DNA from: Aldrovandia affinis
Lineage: Eukaryota > Chordata > Actinopteri > Notacanthiformes > Halosauridae
NCBI GenBank assembly: GCA_029706075.1
Contig: JAINUG010000167.1
Location: 124,001 to 188,000, forward strand
Direction: 5' to 3'
Length of the DNA: 64,000 bases
The first letter of the stretch is position 1; each line of letters begins with the position of its first letter. This document shows positions 23,097 through 34,441 of this stretch, piece by piece. The notes under the pieces were generated by a model. It saw only the letters and a program-made list of their open reading frames with translations, did not search any database and was not told the DNA's origin. Both the position numbers and the translations under genes were made by a program.

Positions 23097-23763
23097 CTAT
23101 GAGTTTAAAAAAATGTAATGCGATGAAGGCGCAAGATTGTTCAAAGACTTTGTCATTTGACACTGTCCAGTTCAGATCCTTTTGTTTCAAAGGCCTGGGT
23201 TTAGCTCGAGCATCGGAATGCATTGAAGTGATTCCTATATCCAAAATCTATTTCTGTGAGGAATGAAAATGTTGTACTATGAAAATGTATATTCTAATTG
23301 CATGAATGAAAATGGCAATACAATACTTTGTCCTTTCAAAGAAAATGTGTTTATTTCAGTTTTCGTAACACAAACCTAACTCGTAGAATCACGCAAAACT
23401 GACACTAATGCCAAACTCTATATAATACTTTTCGAATAATAGCCTACCAATAATCGAAGTGAAGCAAAAAAAAAAAAACATGGTGGTTGTGTGTGAGCCA
23501 GTCTGAGATTTAGCATGACGATTCTGTGACGATTGCGCTTGACAAATAAATTGTCTGCAGTATTGCTAGCTCCACCCTTAGGTCTCTGATCGGCTTGGTA
23601 GTACCTAAACAGAGCAGTAGCTAAATTCAGCTTAGGTTCTTAGGTTCGGTACGGGTTTCTTCGGTACGGGTTTCTTAGCGGTGGAAAAAGCGACAAAACG
23701 CGGGAACACGGATTGGTAACCGTACCATGCCATACCGTACTGTCCGGTGGGAAAACGCTATAA

Positions 23764-24294
23764 TTTGACATCTCTGCCGTTCTTGCATTGTTGGAGAAAG
23801 GGGTGGATGTTTCAACTGCTTTATGCCGTGTAAGCAAAGTTTCATTGCATTTCAGGGGATTTTTCACTCAGGAACATCGATTCCTTCCTCTCATTTCTTT
23901 AAGGAGAAATTAAGTAAACTATCTGTCCCTATTAGAAACTTGTCTGATAAGAGAAAACACCAGCAGTCATTTGAAGTAAAGGTGTTACTGACGTATACAT
24001 TCAAATACAAGCTACTTAGTATTTGGCTCTTGTTTCGTTGAGTACAAACTTAAACAAAACAAGCCAGTATTCCTTTCTCAGTCACAGTCTGTGAATAGTG
24101 TGCTTTTATTCAAACAAGAAGTTCTTGGTATGTTGCTAAGCAACATAATGGAATCTACATTCAGGAAATCAAAGGTTTAACTTTACTCTGTTGGGAGTAA
24201 GTTAAGAGCCTCTTAGAGAGTCTAATGCTTTTCTTTTTACTTTCATCAGTAAAATTTGGATTTGAGCAATGTAGAAGGTAAACAAATATATATA
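23764..24294. other. Intergenic spacer
   Basis: I see no gene or recognisable repeat. Confidence 0.4.
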
Positions 24295-24846
24295 CACTAC
24301 CGTTCAAAAGTTTGGGGTCACCTGCTGGAAACTATTTTTATCTCATAATTGACAATGCTTTACACCGTATACATTTCTGTAAATACTTTAAAATGACAAA
24401 AACACATGTAACAATGAACAAAATGAACATCAAAGAAATGTTCAAGAAAATTATATTGAAAATTGAATCTTGGATTCCTCAAAATAGTCACCCTTTGGCG
24501 TGAGAATAGCCTCACAAACAGTGGCCATTCGGTTAATAAGTTTTAGCAGGAAATCACCCAACATGTTTTCCCAGCTATCCTGCAGCAATTCCCAGAGAAA
24601 CTTGTGGGTTGCTTTGCTTTGACTCTTCCTTTCCAGTTTGCCCCATACAAGTTCTATGGGATTGAGGTCTGGACACTGGGCAGGCCAGGTCTTTAGTTTG
24701 AGTTGTTGTTCACATTCCTCCTTCACCAGATAGTTCTTGCACAACTTCAAGGTGTGTTTCGGGTCGTTATCTTGCTGAAGAATGAAGGAGTGCCCGATTA
24801 GCCATAGTCCAGATGGAAGGTGACCCCAAACTTTTGAACGGTAGTG
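24295..24846 (-). mobile_element. Tc1/mariner element, internally deleted (552 bp)
   Basis: The two ends match over 28 bp as inverted repeats (CACTACCGTTCAAAAGTTTG...) and are flanked by TA. The interior keeps only the C-terminal third of the transposase. A full element is about 1.6 kb, so roughly 1 kb is missing while both termini survive. It could be mobilised only by an enzyme supplied from elsewhere. Confidence 0.9.
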
Positions 24847-24860
24847 TATATACATATATA
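24451..24860 (-). pseudogene. Tc1 transposase C-terminal fragment
   Basis: It keeps ILQQDNDPKHT with the second catalytic Asp, WPAQCPDLNPIELVWGKLER with the final acidic residue, and the C-terminal end. The DNA-binding half and first Asp are deleted. The frame runs into the terminal repeat at its 5' side. Confidence 0.85.
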
Positions 24861-25373
24861 TTTGATTTTTGCTGGTTTTAATAGATAAATATGTTTTCAG
24901 AGAAATTATAATCAGAGACATACAGGGAGTAGACAATATAATGGAAACACCAAATTAAAAAGTTTTTGTATTTTGAAGTAACTGAATTGCAGTTACAATT
25001 ACAAAGGAGTCTACACGTGTTTCATATTAATGCCAATAGTAATTACCAATATGTTCCTGCTATAAAATATGTAAAAACTTTAACATGTGAGATTCTAAAG
25101 CCACATGAGAGATCTCAAGGCTTGGAAGGTGTGTAAGTAACAGAAATGGCAAAACAATTTCATGTTTCAAGGGGAAATGATGACGACATATGCCAAACAA
25201 GGAAAACCTGCATCAGGAAAAAGGAACAGTGGGCACAAGCTGAAGCTCACTGAAAGCTTAAAAACCACATCTACTCCATGACCAAGTCTAAAAAAACAAC
25301 AACTGTCGTGAGCTCCACAAAGCTGGATTTTATGGCAGGGCTACCTAATGGAAACCGCTTGTAACTAAGGCCA

Positions 25374-25540
25374 GTGTGCAACAACGTAAAATCTGGCGTA
25401 ATGAACTGGACTTCTGAGCAGTGGAAGAAAGTAATATGGTCTGATGAGTCGTCTTTTACTATTTTTTCCTACATCTGGACAGGTTTATGTTTGGAGAAGT
25501 CCAAAGGAAACCTTCAATCCACATTGCCTGTTCCCCAACT
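25374..25540 (+). pseudogene. Tc1 transposase fragment, N-side of the L2 insertion
   Basis: The frame includes NWTSEQWKKVIWSDESSFTI, the strand carrying the first catalytic Asp (WSDES). It then shifts frame before the insertion point. Upstream, 25080-25370 resembles the DNA-binding part without an open frame. Confidence 0.8.
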
Positions 25541-25545
25541 GTTAA

Positions 25546-27533
25546 CATTTTATATTTTAAGCATTTAGCAGACGCTCTTATCCAGAGCGACTTACAAGAT
25601 GTGCATTAATACAAGGTGAGAACAGTCAAAGTTAGCGTACAAGATCAGTGCAGTAAAACGGCAAAAGACATCATTGCAGGCGTCTGCGTATCATACCTGT
25701 AACATTGGGAAAGAAAAGGTTAGTGGGTGTTTTTTTTTTAAATTATTATTTTTTTTAATTATTTTTTTTAGAACAAGTAAACAGTGGTGATGACAGATTG
25801 ACTAGATGGACAGTGTTCAGTGGTAGTGAAGTCTGAAGAGGTGGGTTTTGAGTCTCTTGCGGAAGATTGGAAGTGATTCCGCAGTCCTGACCGATTGCGG
25901 GAGGTCGTTCCACCAACGAGGGACCAGGACAGAGAAGAGGCGAGACTGCGAGGAGCGGCTGCCAGGCGCCCAGAGGGATGGGGCAGTCAGTCTGCCAGCG
26001 GAGGCGGAGCGGAGGGGTCTGGACGGGGTGTAGGGCGTGATGAGTGACTGGAGGTACGGGGGAGCAGTACCTCTGGCTGCTTGAAAAGCCAGCACCAGTG
26101 ACTTGAATCTGATGCGTGCTGCGATGTCGAGCCAATGCAGAGAGGAGAGTAGAGGGGTGACGTGGGTGAACTTCGGCTGGTTGAACACCAGGCGAGCAGC
26201 AGCGTTCGGACTAGTTGCAGTGGCTTGATGGCACAGGCCGGAAGGCCTGCCAGCAAGGAATTGCAGTAGTCCAGACGTGAGATCACCAGGGCCTGGACCA
26301 GGAGTTGAGTGGCCTCTTGGGTGAGGAACGGTCTGATCCTCCGGATGTTGTGGAGGGAGAAACGGCAGGTCCGAGAGATCGCTGCAATATGGCTCGAGAA
26401 GCACAGCTGGTTGTCCAGGGTTACCCCAAGACTCCTGGCAGACTGGGACGGAGACACTATGGAGCCTTCCACGGTAATTGACGCATCAATCATCGGGAGT
26501 CCTTCGCTGGGAGGAAGAGCAGCTCTGTCTTCCCCAGGTTCAGCTTCAGGTGGTGGGTGGACATCCATGCGGAGATGTCAGCCAGGCATGCAGAGATCCG
26601 TGCCGGGATCTGGGTATCAGATGGAGGGAAGGAGAGAAACAGTTGAGTGTCATCAGCATAACAGTGATAGGAAAAACCATGAGCAGAAATAACAGAGCCA
26701 AGTGACTTGGTGTACAGAGAAAATAGGACAGGGCCTAGCACCGAGCCCTGCGGGACACCGGTAGAGAGGGTGCGGGGAGAGGAGAGGGATCCTCTCCAGG
26801 CCACCTGGTAGGACCGGTCAGCCAGGTAGGACTCAAACCATGTCAGCACAGATCCAGAGATTCCCATCTCGACAAGAGATGAGAGCAGGATCCGGTGGTC
26901 CACGGTGTCGAACGCCGCCGACAGGTCAAGGAGGAGGAGGACGGAGCTAAGGGATCGGGACTTAGCGACGTGAAGAGCCTCAGTGACCGCAAGGAGAGCA
27001 GTCTCTGTGGAGTGGCCTGCTCTGAACCCAGATTGGTTGGGATCAAGCAGGTCGTTCTGTAAGAGATGAGCAGACAGTTGATTATAGACAGCCCGCTCTA
27101 ACGTTTTGGAGAGGAAAGGGAGGAGAGAGACAGGTCGGTAGTTAGAGATGACAGCAGGATTCAGAGAGGGTTTTTTGAGGAGGGGGACAACCTGAGCGCA
27201 TTTGAGGGAGGAGGGGACAGAGCCAGAGGAAAGAGAGGAGTTAATGACATTAGAGACAAACGGGAGGATGTCCATAGCAATGGACTGGAAGAGGGGGGAA
27301 GGAATGGGATCAAGAGGGCAGGTGGTGGGACGGTGGGAGAGAACAAGTTGAAGGATGTCCGAGTCAGGGAGGGGTGAGAAGGAGGACAGAGAGGTGGGAG
27401 GTTTAGGTAGCGGGATGGGAGAGGGAGGGGTAGGGGGGAAGGAGTTGCGAATGACCTCAACCTTCTCGTGAAAGAAGGATGAGAAGTCATCTGCGGTTAT
27501 AGAGGAGGGGGGTGGGGGAGGAGGAGGGGTGGT
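25546..27533 (-). mobile_element. L2-clade LINE, 5'-truncated, 2.0 kb
   Basis: The flanks carry the 6-bp duplication TGTTAA (25540-25545 and 27534-27539). Read from 27533 leftward it gives a reverse transcriptase, a C-terminal domain and a 3' end with the GTAAGTCGCTCTGGATAAGA tail. The 5' half (endonuclease, 5' UTR) is missing, as expected from incomplete reverse transcription. This is the longest L2 copy here and shares its tail with four shorter pieces in the window. Confidence 0.9.
25817..27533 (-). pseudogene. L2 LINE ORF2: reverse transcriptase and C-terminal domain, frameshifted
   Basis: An open stretch from 27533 to 26490 covers the fingers and palm: SNYRPVSLLPFLSKTLERAV, DLSAAFDTVDH, STGVPQGSVLGPVLF and CYADDTQLFL, all with the expected catalytic residues. 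It continues in a second frame (26568-25987; DYCNSLLAGLP) and a third (26404-25817; SLHWLDIAARIRFK ... PRWWNDLPQSVRTAE). The two frameshifts, near 26500 and 26200-26300, break the polyprotein. The family is L2, related to eel UnaL2. Confidence 0.9.
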
Positions 27534-27539
27534 TGTTAA

Positions 27540-27990
27540 ACATGGTGGTGGATCTCTTATGGTATTAGCAGCCACCTTGAATGAGTCATTGGGTCTGATT
27601 ATTAGTCTGCATGGTAGAATTATGAATACAAAGCCATTTTAGTTGACCAGTTGCACCTTATTGTTCAAACATTGTTTCCTCAAGATGTTCCCATATTCTA
27701 AGATGATAATGCACCCATACACCCAGATTCAAGGGTTGTTTCTTGAACACCGGTATGAAGTCAAACACTTCCATTGCCTCCCCAATCTCCAGATCTAACA
27801 TCATTGAACATTTATGGGAAATTCTGGAACTTAACGTGCGGAATAGATTTCCACCGCCTTCATCTCTCAAAGAACTGGAGGCTTTCCTTCCTGAAGAAAG
27901 GTCCAATATCACACTGGAAACAGCTCAAAACTTGTGTAACAGCATTCCAAAAAGGATTGAAGCTGTTCTGAAGGCAAAGAGCAACTTCTT
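27540..27990 (+). pseudogene. Tc1 transposase fragment, C-side of the L2 insertion
   Basis: Begins with HGGGSLMV-type sequence next to the target duplication. Later it contains SPDL followed by NIIEHLWEILELNVRNR, with the terminal catalytic acid, in shifted frames. The stretch 27743-28066 is open but is only the C-terminal end. Confidence 0.78.
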
Positions 27991-28039
27991 ATTAGTTAAT
28001 AAATATTCATATATTGTTTGGTGTTTCCCCATGTATGTA

Positions 28040-29169
28040 AATTCTGTCACACTCAAAGTGGAGTGAAGTAATACAATGCCTTGAGTTATGGGTAGATATT
28101 AATCACAATGGCAAAGAGCAGGGTTTTGAGAGGCCAGTGCACTACAGATCATTTTTTGATGAGACGAGTATGATCGATGAACCAATTGCTTTGGGATCGT
28201 TTGTTGACGTCACTTCATTTTTTTGCCCTACCAAAGAATATCAAGGTGGGCAAGAACAAAGTGCTAGTACTATCCATAATTGTATTTATTCTTTTGTATT
28301 TATCAGCAAAAGATAATTTATTGAATCATCAGTTTTGTCTATCCTGCCCCAGGGATCCCTGTAGGATTTTGTTGAGCACAACACATCTGTATTTTTTCCT
28401 TTTTAATTTATATCAGAACATATGTTGACATGTTTAGCAGGCAGGATTATTAGAGCAATTCACAGATGTGTCCCTTTGTTTTTTTGGTAGCAAATGCATA
28501 AATCCACCTGTACTGTTTCTGCTGCAGTGTTTACTATGGGGGGCTCAACTAGTCCATGGGTTTCACTCTCCTACACTCTGATTTCTGATTGGCTTGGTGC
28601 TTAGAATCTGCCTGCCAACGGCCAACTGAAATTCTTCATGAAATTGGAGACCACTCTGCGGTCTGTGGACATGGCAGACCGGGCCAATTCGCTGCTCAGG
28701 GTGTACTGGCCTTAGACCAGAGGATGGGAGATTTCTCCATTGACCCATTGCTCGGAGCTCCTAGCTCACATTGCTCAGAATCCAAATCTTTATCGGAGGC
28801 TGAAATTAGGACATCCCACCCATACACTCAACTGCCAGATTTTATTCTGCCCACTACCAGTGAGGCGGTTCACAAGAACCTACGTACAAACACGTATGTT
28901 TTCACACATAATGTCATTTTAATAGACTACACTACAAAAAAAGTAAATACAGATAATAAATGCTGAGTAGAATGAGTTAATGACTAGTGGTGGAAGTGAC
29001 CATTACAATACCTTATTTTTATACCCAATTCAATGTTCACAATACTTGCATGACACATGCACGTATAAATTGTGTGGTTAAGGGGGTTTTCTTGTGTTTG
29101 AAAATCCATGACAGAAAAATATACTGTAAGTTTGGAGTTGATAAAGAGCTGTATTGTGAGTTTGCATGA
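28040..29169. other. Intergenic DNA without a supported gene
   Basis: A moderately GC-rich part at 28560-28750 has open frames without recognisable domains. Confidence 0.4.
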
Positions 29170-29185
29170 GTGTGTGTGTGAAGAA

Positions 29186-29216
<31 letters not shown>

Positions 29217-29217
29217 T
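29170..29217. repeat. GT/GA microsatellite
   Basis: A short GT run followed by about 20 GA dinucleotides. Confidence 0.9.
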
Positions 29218-29913
29218 GATCTTTTCTTTAGTGAAAAATGCAGTAAGTTTTGGCCATTTTATTGTTCGGGGACACCTGGAAGCTTTCCTCTGTAGCCACC
29301 ATCTGACTTTTGAGTGTTTCTGTTTACATAACCTTTGATGAAATGTATATTAAGCATTTTACCGACACCCACTATAAGAAGAATGGGAGGCATTCTCTGG
29401 ACGGTTCTTTTGTCCTTTTGCATTTAGAATTTTGGCTAATTCCAGTGGCCCCGGTTTTAATGACGTTCCCGGCAGTGGGCTGCGGTTTGCTCTGACCGGG
29501 CCCTGAACTTTACGAGGTATGTTTTGATAGGGAAAAAGCTTCTGTTATCAGGAGGGACTGCAGACCGGGCCCAAACGAGTTTGAAGTATCTGTGAAAAGA
29601 TTCCCTTTAATCCTTTTAAGTTGCTCCGCTACACCCGCACCATTTGTCCTCGCAGTCCCGCAGCGCTGCCTTTCCTCCCGTCCCCTCCCCGTGCCCGCGT
29701 GGGACCTCAGTGTGGAGGTGCAAGATACTGCAGACTGTTTAAAAAAAAAAGCCATCTGTCCTGGGGGGTGGGGGGCGAGGGGGTGAATGCGTGCTGGACA
29801 AACAAGATGACAGACAGTAGTGAAAAAATACATTTTGACATCACTCACGCACATGCCAAGTGAAGTGGTCAGAGTTGTGGAGTTTCACAGCTCCCACGGG
29901 AGATATACACACC

Positions 29914-29958
<45 letters not shown>

Positions 29959-30810
29959 TGATGGTGTAAAATGCTGTTATCATATTAGGTAGTGAGTCAT
30001 TGTATTTTTTGATATATTTCAGGGTATATCAAATGTGGAAACAATCATATTTCACAAAAACAGCCTTCCCATCGACTAATGTCCCTTACAAACTTACATT
30101 CCTGCCACACATTTAGAAAACCCTCTTTCCCCCCTTGCACCCCCATCCCGATGTTTGGAGCCTTCATTTTTCACCGCAACGCGGGGCTCTGTTGTTGCAG
30201 AGCAGCCCGTAATAAGGCTTTATTCCTGGCAGGCTGGGCCTCTCTTGTCCTGCCCCCACCTGCTGGGACTCTGAGCCCAGGCAGAGCGGGGGGTTCTCTG
30301 ACCACTCGGACGGACAACGGACAACAGCTGACAACATGTTTTGAGAATCAGAAGAAGAATAAACTGAAAAGGAGAAGAACGTGTTATTGAGTTTGATTCA
30401 GAGTGTATCTGTGAATGAGTTTGATTCAGCGCCTATCCGAATGCATACATATACACATTTGTTTGGCTTGAATTTTCTCACTGTTGACTTAAATGGATGC
30501 ACAGTATGACAATGAAATATAAGCCATTACAATCCATTTGGCCACAAATCACTGTCCTGCTGGAAAGTAATGAGTTCACATGCATTAATTAAAAACACTT
30601 GTTTAAATGTGTTACTCAAAATTGAACACAAATTGCAGTTTAATTTGAATCTTAACTTCAGCTGAGCATGTCTTCCCTGCCTCAAACATTTTTTTGCCTT
30701 CTGGGAAAAAATAAATGCATACAAGTATCGTCATAATCGTACACATCTTATAACTATATGTGCACACAACAGTGTCATATTATTGACAGATGAACATGTA
30801 GTGGCATGAG
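29218..30810. other. Intergenic DNA with a GT microsatellite
   Basis: A pure GT run occupies about 29915-29957. I found no supported gene. A T/C-rich block lies near 29640-29700. Confidence 0.45.
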
Positions 30811-32929
30811 TATAGGAACATAAGAATACATAATGACGAGAATGGGCCGTTCAGCCCATCTAGGCTCGTCATGTCCTAATCTAAAGAGTATCTAGTACTG
30901 CATCTAGCCTGGACTTGAATAGCCCAAGTGTTTCTGCCTCTACTACCCAACCTGGCAAGCTGTTCTAGGCATTGACAACTCTCTGTGTAAAGAAAAACGT
31001 CCTAATATCTATGCGGAATTTGCCTTTAACTAATTTCCACCTGTGGCTTCTTGTTCTGCTGACCCCACTCATCTTAAAAAATCTTTGGTATTTCACTTTG
31101 TTAATCCCTTTTAGGAATTTAAAAACCTCAATCAAATCCCCCCTAAGTCTCTGTTTGCTAAGCTTAGATTGAGTGCCTTAAGTCTATCCTCATAACTTTT
31201 ACCTTGCATACCAGGTATCAGTTTAGTTGCCCTTCTTTGAACTTTTTCAAGAGCTTCTATATCTTTCTTGTAGTGTGGTGCCCAGAACTGCACACAGTAT
31301 TCTAAGTGAGGTCTGACAAAGGCATTATATAACATTAATATAACTTCCTTTGATTTATACTAAATACTTTTTGCTATGTATCCCAGCATCCTGTTGGCAT
31401 TTTTCACTGCTGTAGCACACTGCAGATAGACTTTGATCAACTACAATTCCGAAGTCTTTTTCAAATTGAACACCTACTAATTTTTCTCCTCCCAAAAATA
31501 CTCTTGTCTAATGTTTTTATTTCCCACATGCATAACTTTACATTTAGCAATATTGAATGTTATCTGCCACGAATCTGCCCATTCTTGGATTTTGTTTAAA
31601 TCATCTTGGATTACTTTAGTCGATTTCAATCTGTTTGCCAAACACCCGAGTTTAGTATCATTTGCAAATTTAACTATTTTGCTACTAATGTCCATATCCA
31701 GATCATTTATAAATAAGGAAGAGCAGAGGTCCCAGCACCGATCCCTGTGGGACACCACTGCCCACAGCACCGAGGTCAGATACGGCCCCACCTACTGTTA
31801 CTCTTTGTATCTGCCCTTGCAGCCAATTATGAACCCACTCTGAAACAACTCTTGCATTTCCTACTGAATTTATTTTAGCAATGAGCCTCTCATGTGGTAC
31901 CTTGTCACATGCTTTCTGAAAGTCCAAATATATAATATCATAAGCCTGGTTCAGGTCAACACACTTTAAAAAAAAGTGGTTTGTTAGGCATGACCTCCCT
32001 TTGAGAAAACCATTTTGGCTCTCCCTTAAAATACTATTATTTTTCAAGAATGATTCCAACTTATCCCTAATAATACATTCCAGCATTTTACATGTGATGC
32101 AAGTTAAACTGACAGGCCTATAGTTCCGTTGGTCAGTACATTCCCCCTTCTTATATATTGGAATTATACTACCCTGCTTCCAGTCTACCCTGCTTCCAGT
32201 CATCTGGTATTTCCAGTCATCTGGTATTTCTCCAGTATTGGCATATTGGTATTTCTCCAGTGATTATGGATTGCATAGAAATATCTGTCAATGTTTTATA
32301 TAAGTTCTTTGAGTACTATGGGATATATGCCATCAGGGCCTGCTGCCTTAATTGTCTTAAGTTTTTTTAGTTTTTTTTAGCACTTCTACGTCCCTTATCT
32401 CAAAGTCCTCCAAAACATTCTGTACCTTGGCTATACATTTAAGCGTATTTATAACCTCTTCCTAGTAAAGCTCTCAACAAAGTAACTGTTTAGTGTGTTA
32501 GCAATATCCTTATTATTATAAACCAAAGTTCCTCCACTTAACCTCATCATTAACTTTCCTTTTTCTACTACAATATTGAAAAAACTTCTTAGGATTACCT
32601 TTTGTATCTTGGGAAATTTAAATTTCAAACCCCCTATACCTGAAATTATTTCCTTTTTAGCCTTAGCCCGCATATTACAATAATCTAACTTGTTTCTCTC
32701 TGAGTTATCCTTTTTATATACTCTGTACAGTCGCTTCTTTTGCCTCAAAATCTCCCGTAAAGATTTAGTTATCCACCGCGGAGACAGTTTTTTCATCCTA
32801 TTTTTCCTTACTTTTGGGATGAATTTACACTGTACATCTACAATAACCCTTTTAAGTGTAGTCAATTTTTCATTCACAGTTCTGCAATCTAGAAGTTTTA
32901 CCCAATCTATATTACTTAAAATTCTCTTT

Positions 32930-34065
32930 CATTTTATTAAAGTGAGCTCTGATAGTGAAAGGCTGGAACAAAAGCCTGCACGGCCAGTAGATCTCCAAGA
33001 CTGAACTTGTGCACCCCTGTCCTAGAACCTCCCCAGGCACACACATATCCAGTGACTTTTCAAGTGCTTCCCAACCCATGCACACAGAGACACTCAAACT
33101 TTTCAGTCTGAGTTCTCTTTTGCCCCAAACACACAGAGACCCTCGCCACTCCTCACAGTGAGAGTTCTCTGGCAACCAGCCCCGAGACATTCTCCACTCT
33201 TTCAGTGAGAGTTCTCGGACCATTGTCCATAAATACTCTCGACTGCCCGAGTGCGAGTTCTCTTCCAATCACACCGAGGGCGAGAGGCGGACCCTATTTC
33301 AAGGCGCCCTCTCACTCTCTTTCACGATCACACCGAGGGAGAGAGGCGGACACTCTTAGTGTGCCCTCTCTCCCTCTTTCCCACACACACAGGAAGCACT
33401 CTACTCAGTCACTTTTGACAAACGCACACAGAACGCAACATAGATTACACTTCCTCAGACACAGAAACCCCCTTGCGGGGGAACATACACGACAGTACGT
33501 CACACCTGACACCACACGACATGCATGCACATGCACACGAATGACAAGACAACAACTCTGAATACACACACATGAATGCCACCACCAACCACTCAATACA
33601 CACATGAATGACACAACCAACCACTCAATACACACATGAATGACACAACTAACAACCTCTCAAGGTGCACACATCAATGACAAGACAAAGACTAACTGAT
33701 CCCCCACTCGCCCCACCTGCTCTTAAATAGGTTTACTTTCTGCCTGGCTCAGGTGGGACTCATGAGGCAATCACCTGTCTATCATTCATACACCTAATTA
33801 CAAAACACCAAACAATTAGCAAACCACACCCACTCACATTCTCACACACAAAGTGAATAATCACTTACCATCCATACTAATCAACACTAATTAAATCATA
33901 ATTAACAATCAATTATGACCTTTGAAACAACCTTCTGGGCAACATTTCACACTCTCACACCCTGCGAGATTGCCAAACCTGCCCCCAGAAAGTCTCACTG
34001 CTCCAAAGGCCTCCACAGCATGGGAAAACAAAGGCAACCCTGCCACTCCCATGTTGCTGAGACCG
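32930..34065. mobile_element. Unclassified ~1.1-kb insertion inside CR1 copy B
   Basis: CR1 similarity stops near 32930 and resumes near 34075. The left rim contains CTTGTGCACCCCTG, the inverted form of a CAGGGGTGCACAAG hAT-like terminus. The rest is C/A-rich, with repeated GTGAGAGTTCTC and GAGAGGCGGAC words and, at 33545-33650, tandem ~35-bp units (CCACTCAATACACACATGAA). No coding frame is convincing. It could be a hAT element plus other repeats, or an LTR. Confidence 0.5.
33545..33650. repeat. ~35-bp tandem repeat
   Basis: Three near-identical units containing ACCAACCACTCAATACACAC followed by ATGAATGACAC. Confidence 0.8.
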
Positions 34066-34441
34066 ACGCCCTCCACAGCTTCCTAAACAATTTGTACCCC
34101 TTCACATTATATTCATCTTCATCCGCTGCACCAAGCCATGTTTCAGTAATACCAACTATGTCATAACCCCCATTCAACATGACAGCCTCCAGTTCCAAAA
34201 AAAGTATTTTTTATGCTTCTCGCATTTAAACACATAAACTTCAGAGCCTTACTCATGCTTACATTGTCCTTCCCCTCACATAACTGTGCCGAACCCCCTT
34301 TATTCACATTATGATCTAAAAAATCTTTATTAATTATATCCTCAGATTTATTATACTCCACCCTGGTATCTTCCATCTGGGCAGTCTGTACCTCCCTATC
34401 CTTAATACTACTACGAATTTCCCTCCCTGCCCCCCCAGTCC

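Larger units (their letters stand above)
22166..23760. mobile_element. DNA transposon-like element with TAA target duplication
   Basis: The ends TAGCATTTTTCCACC and, inverted, TAGCGTTTTCCCACC continue as imperfect inverted repeats for about 47 bp. Both sides carry TAA (22163-22165 and 23761-23763). A 3-bp TAA/TTA duplication is typical of PIF/Harbinger. No transposase is visible, so it is non-autonomous. It contains a fragment of a hAT-like repeat (ending near 23096) and a short frame with a membrane-anchor-like start. Confidence 0.7.
24923..28035 (+). mobile_element. Tc1-like transposon split by an L2 LINE
   Basis: The left terminus, after TA, is CAGGGAGTAGACAATATAAT. The right side ends near TTTGGTGTTTCC, and the outermost bases there have diverged or are lost. 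The transposase fragments are on the plus strand at 25376-25540 and 27540-27990. Omitting 25546-27533 plus one TGTTAA copy brings the two halves into register at the usual Tc1 motif. Confidence 0.82.
31132..34376 (-). pseudogene. CR1 ORF2, copy B (endonuclease start, RT), broken
   Basis: The endonuclease start includes KFMCLNARSI and GITETWLGAADEDEYNVKGY. Foreign DNA follows. Then come a basic linker (32877-32449), RT blocks (QRNYRPVSLTCITCKMLECI, YLDFQKACDKVPHERL, GSGVPQGSVLGPLLF) and the C-terminal part. The palm motif reads FANDT where copy A has FADDT, so one catalytic Asp is lost. Several frameshifts also occur. Confidence 0.85.
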
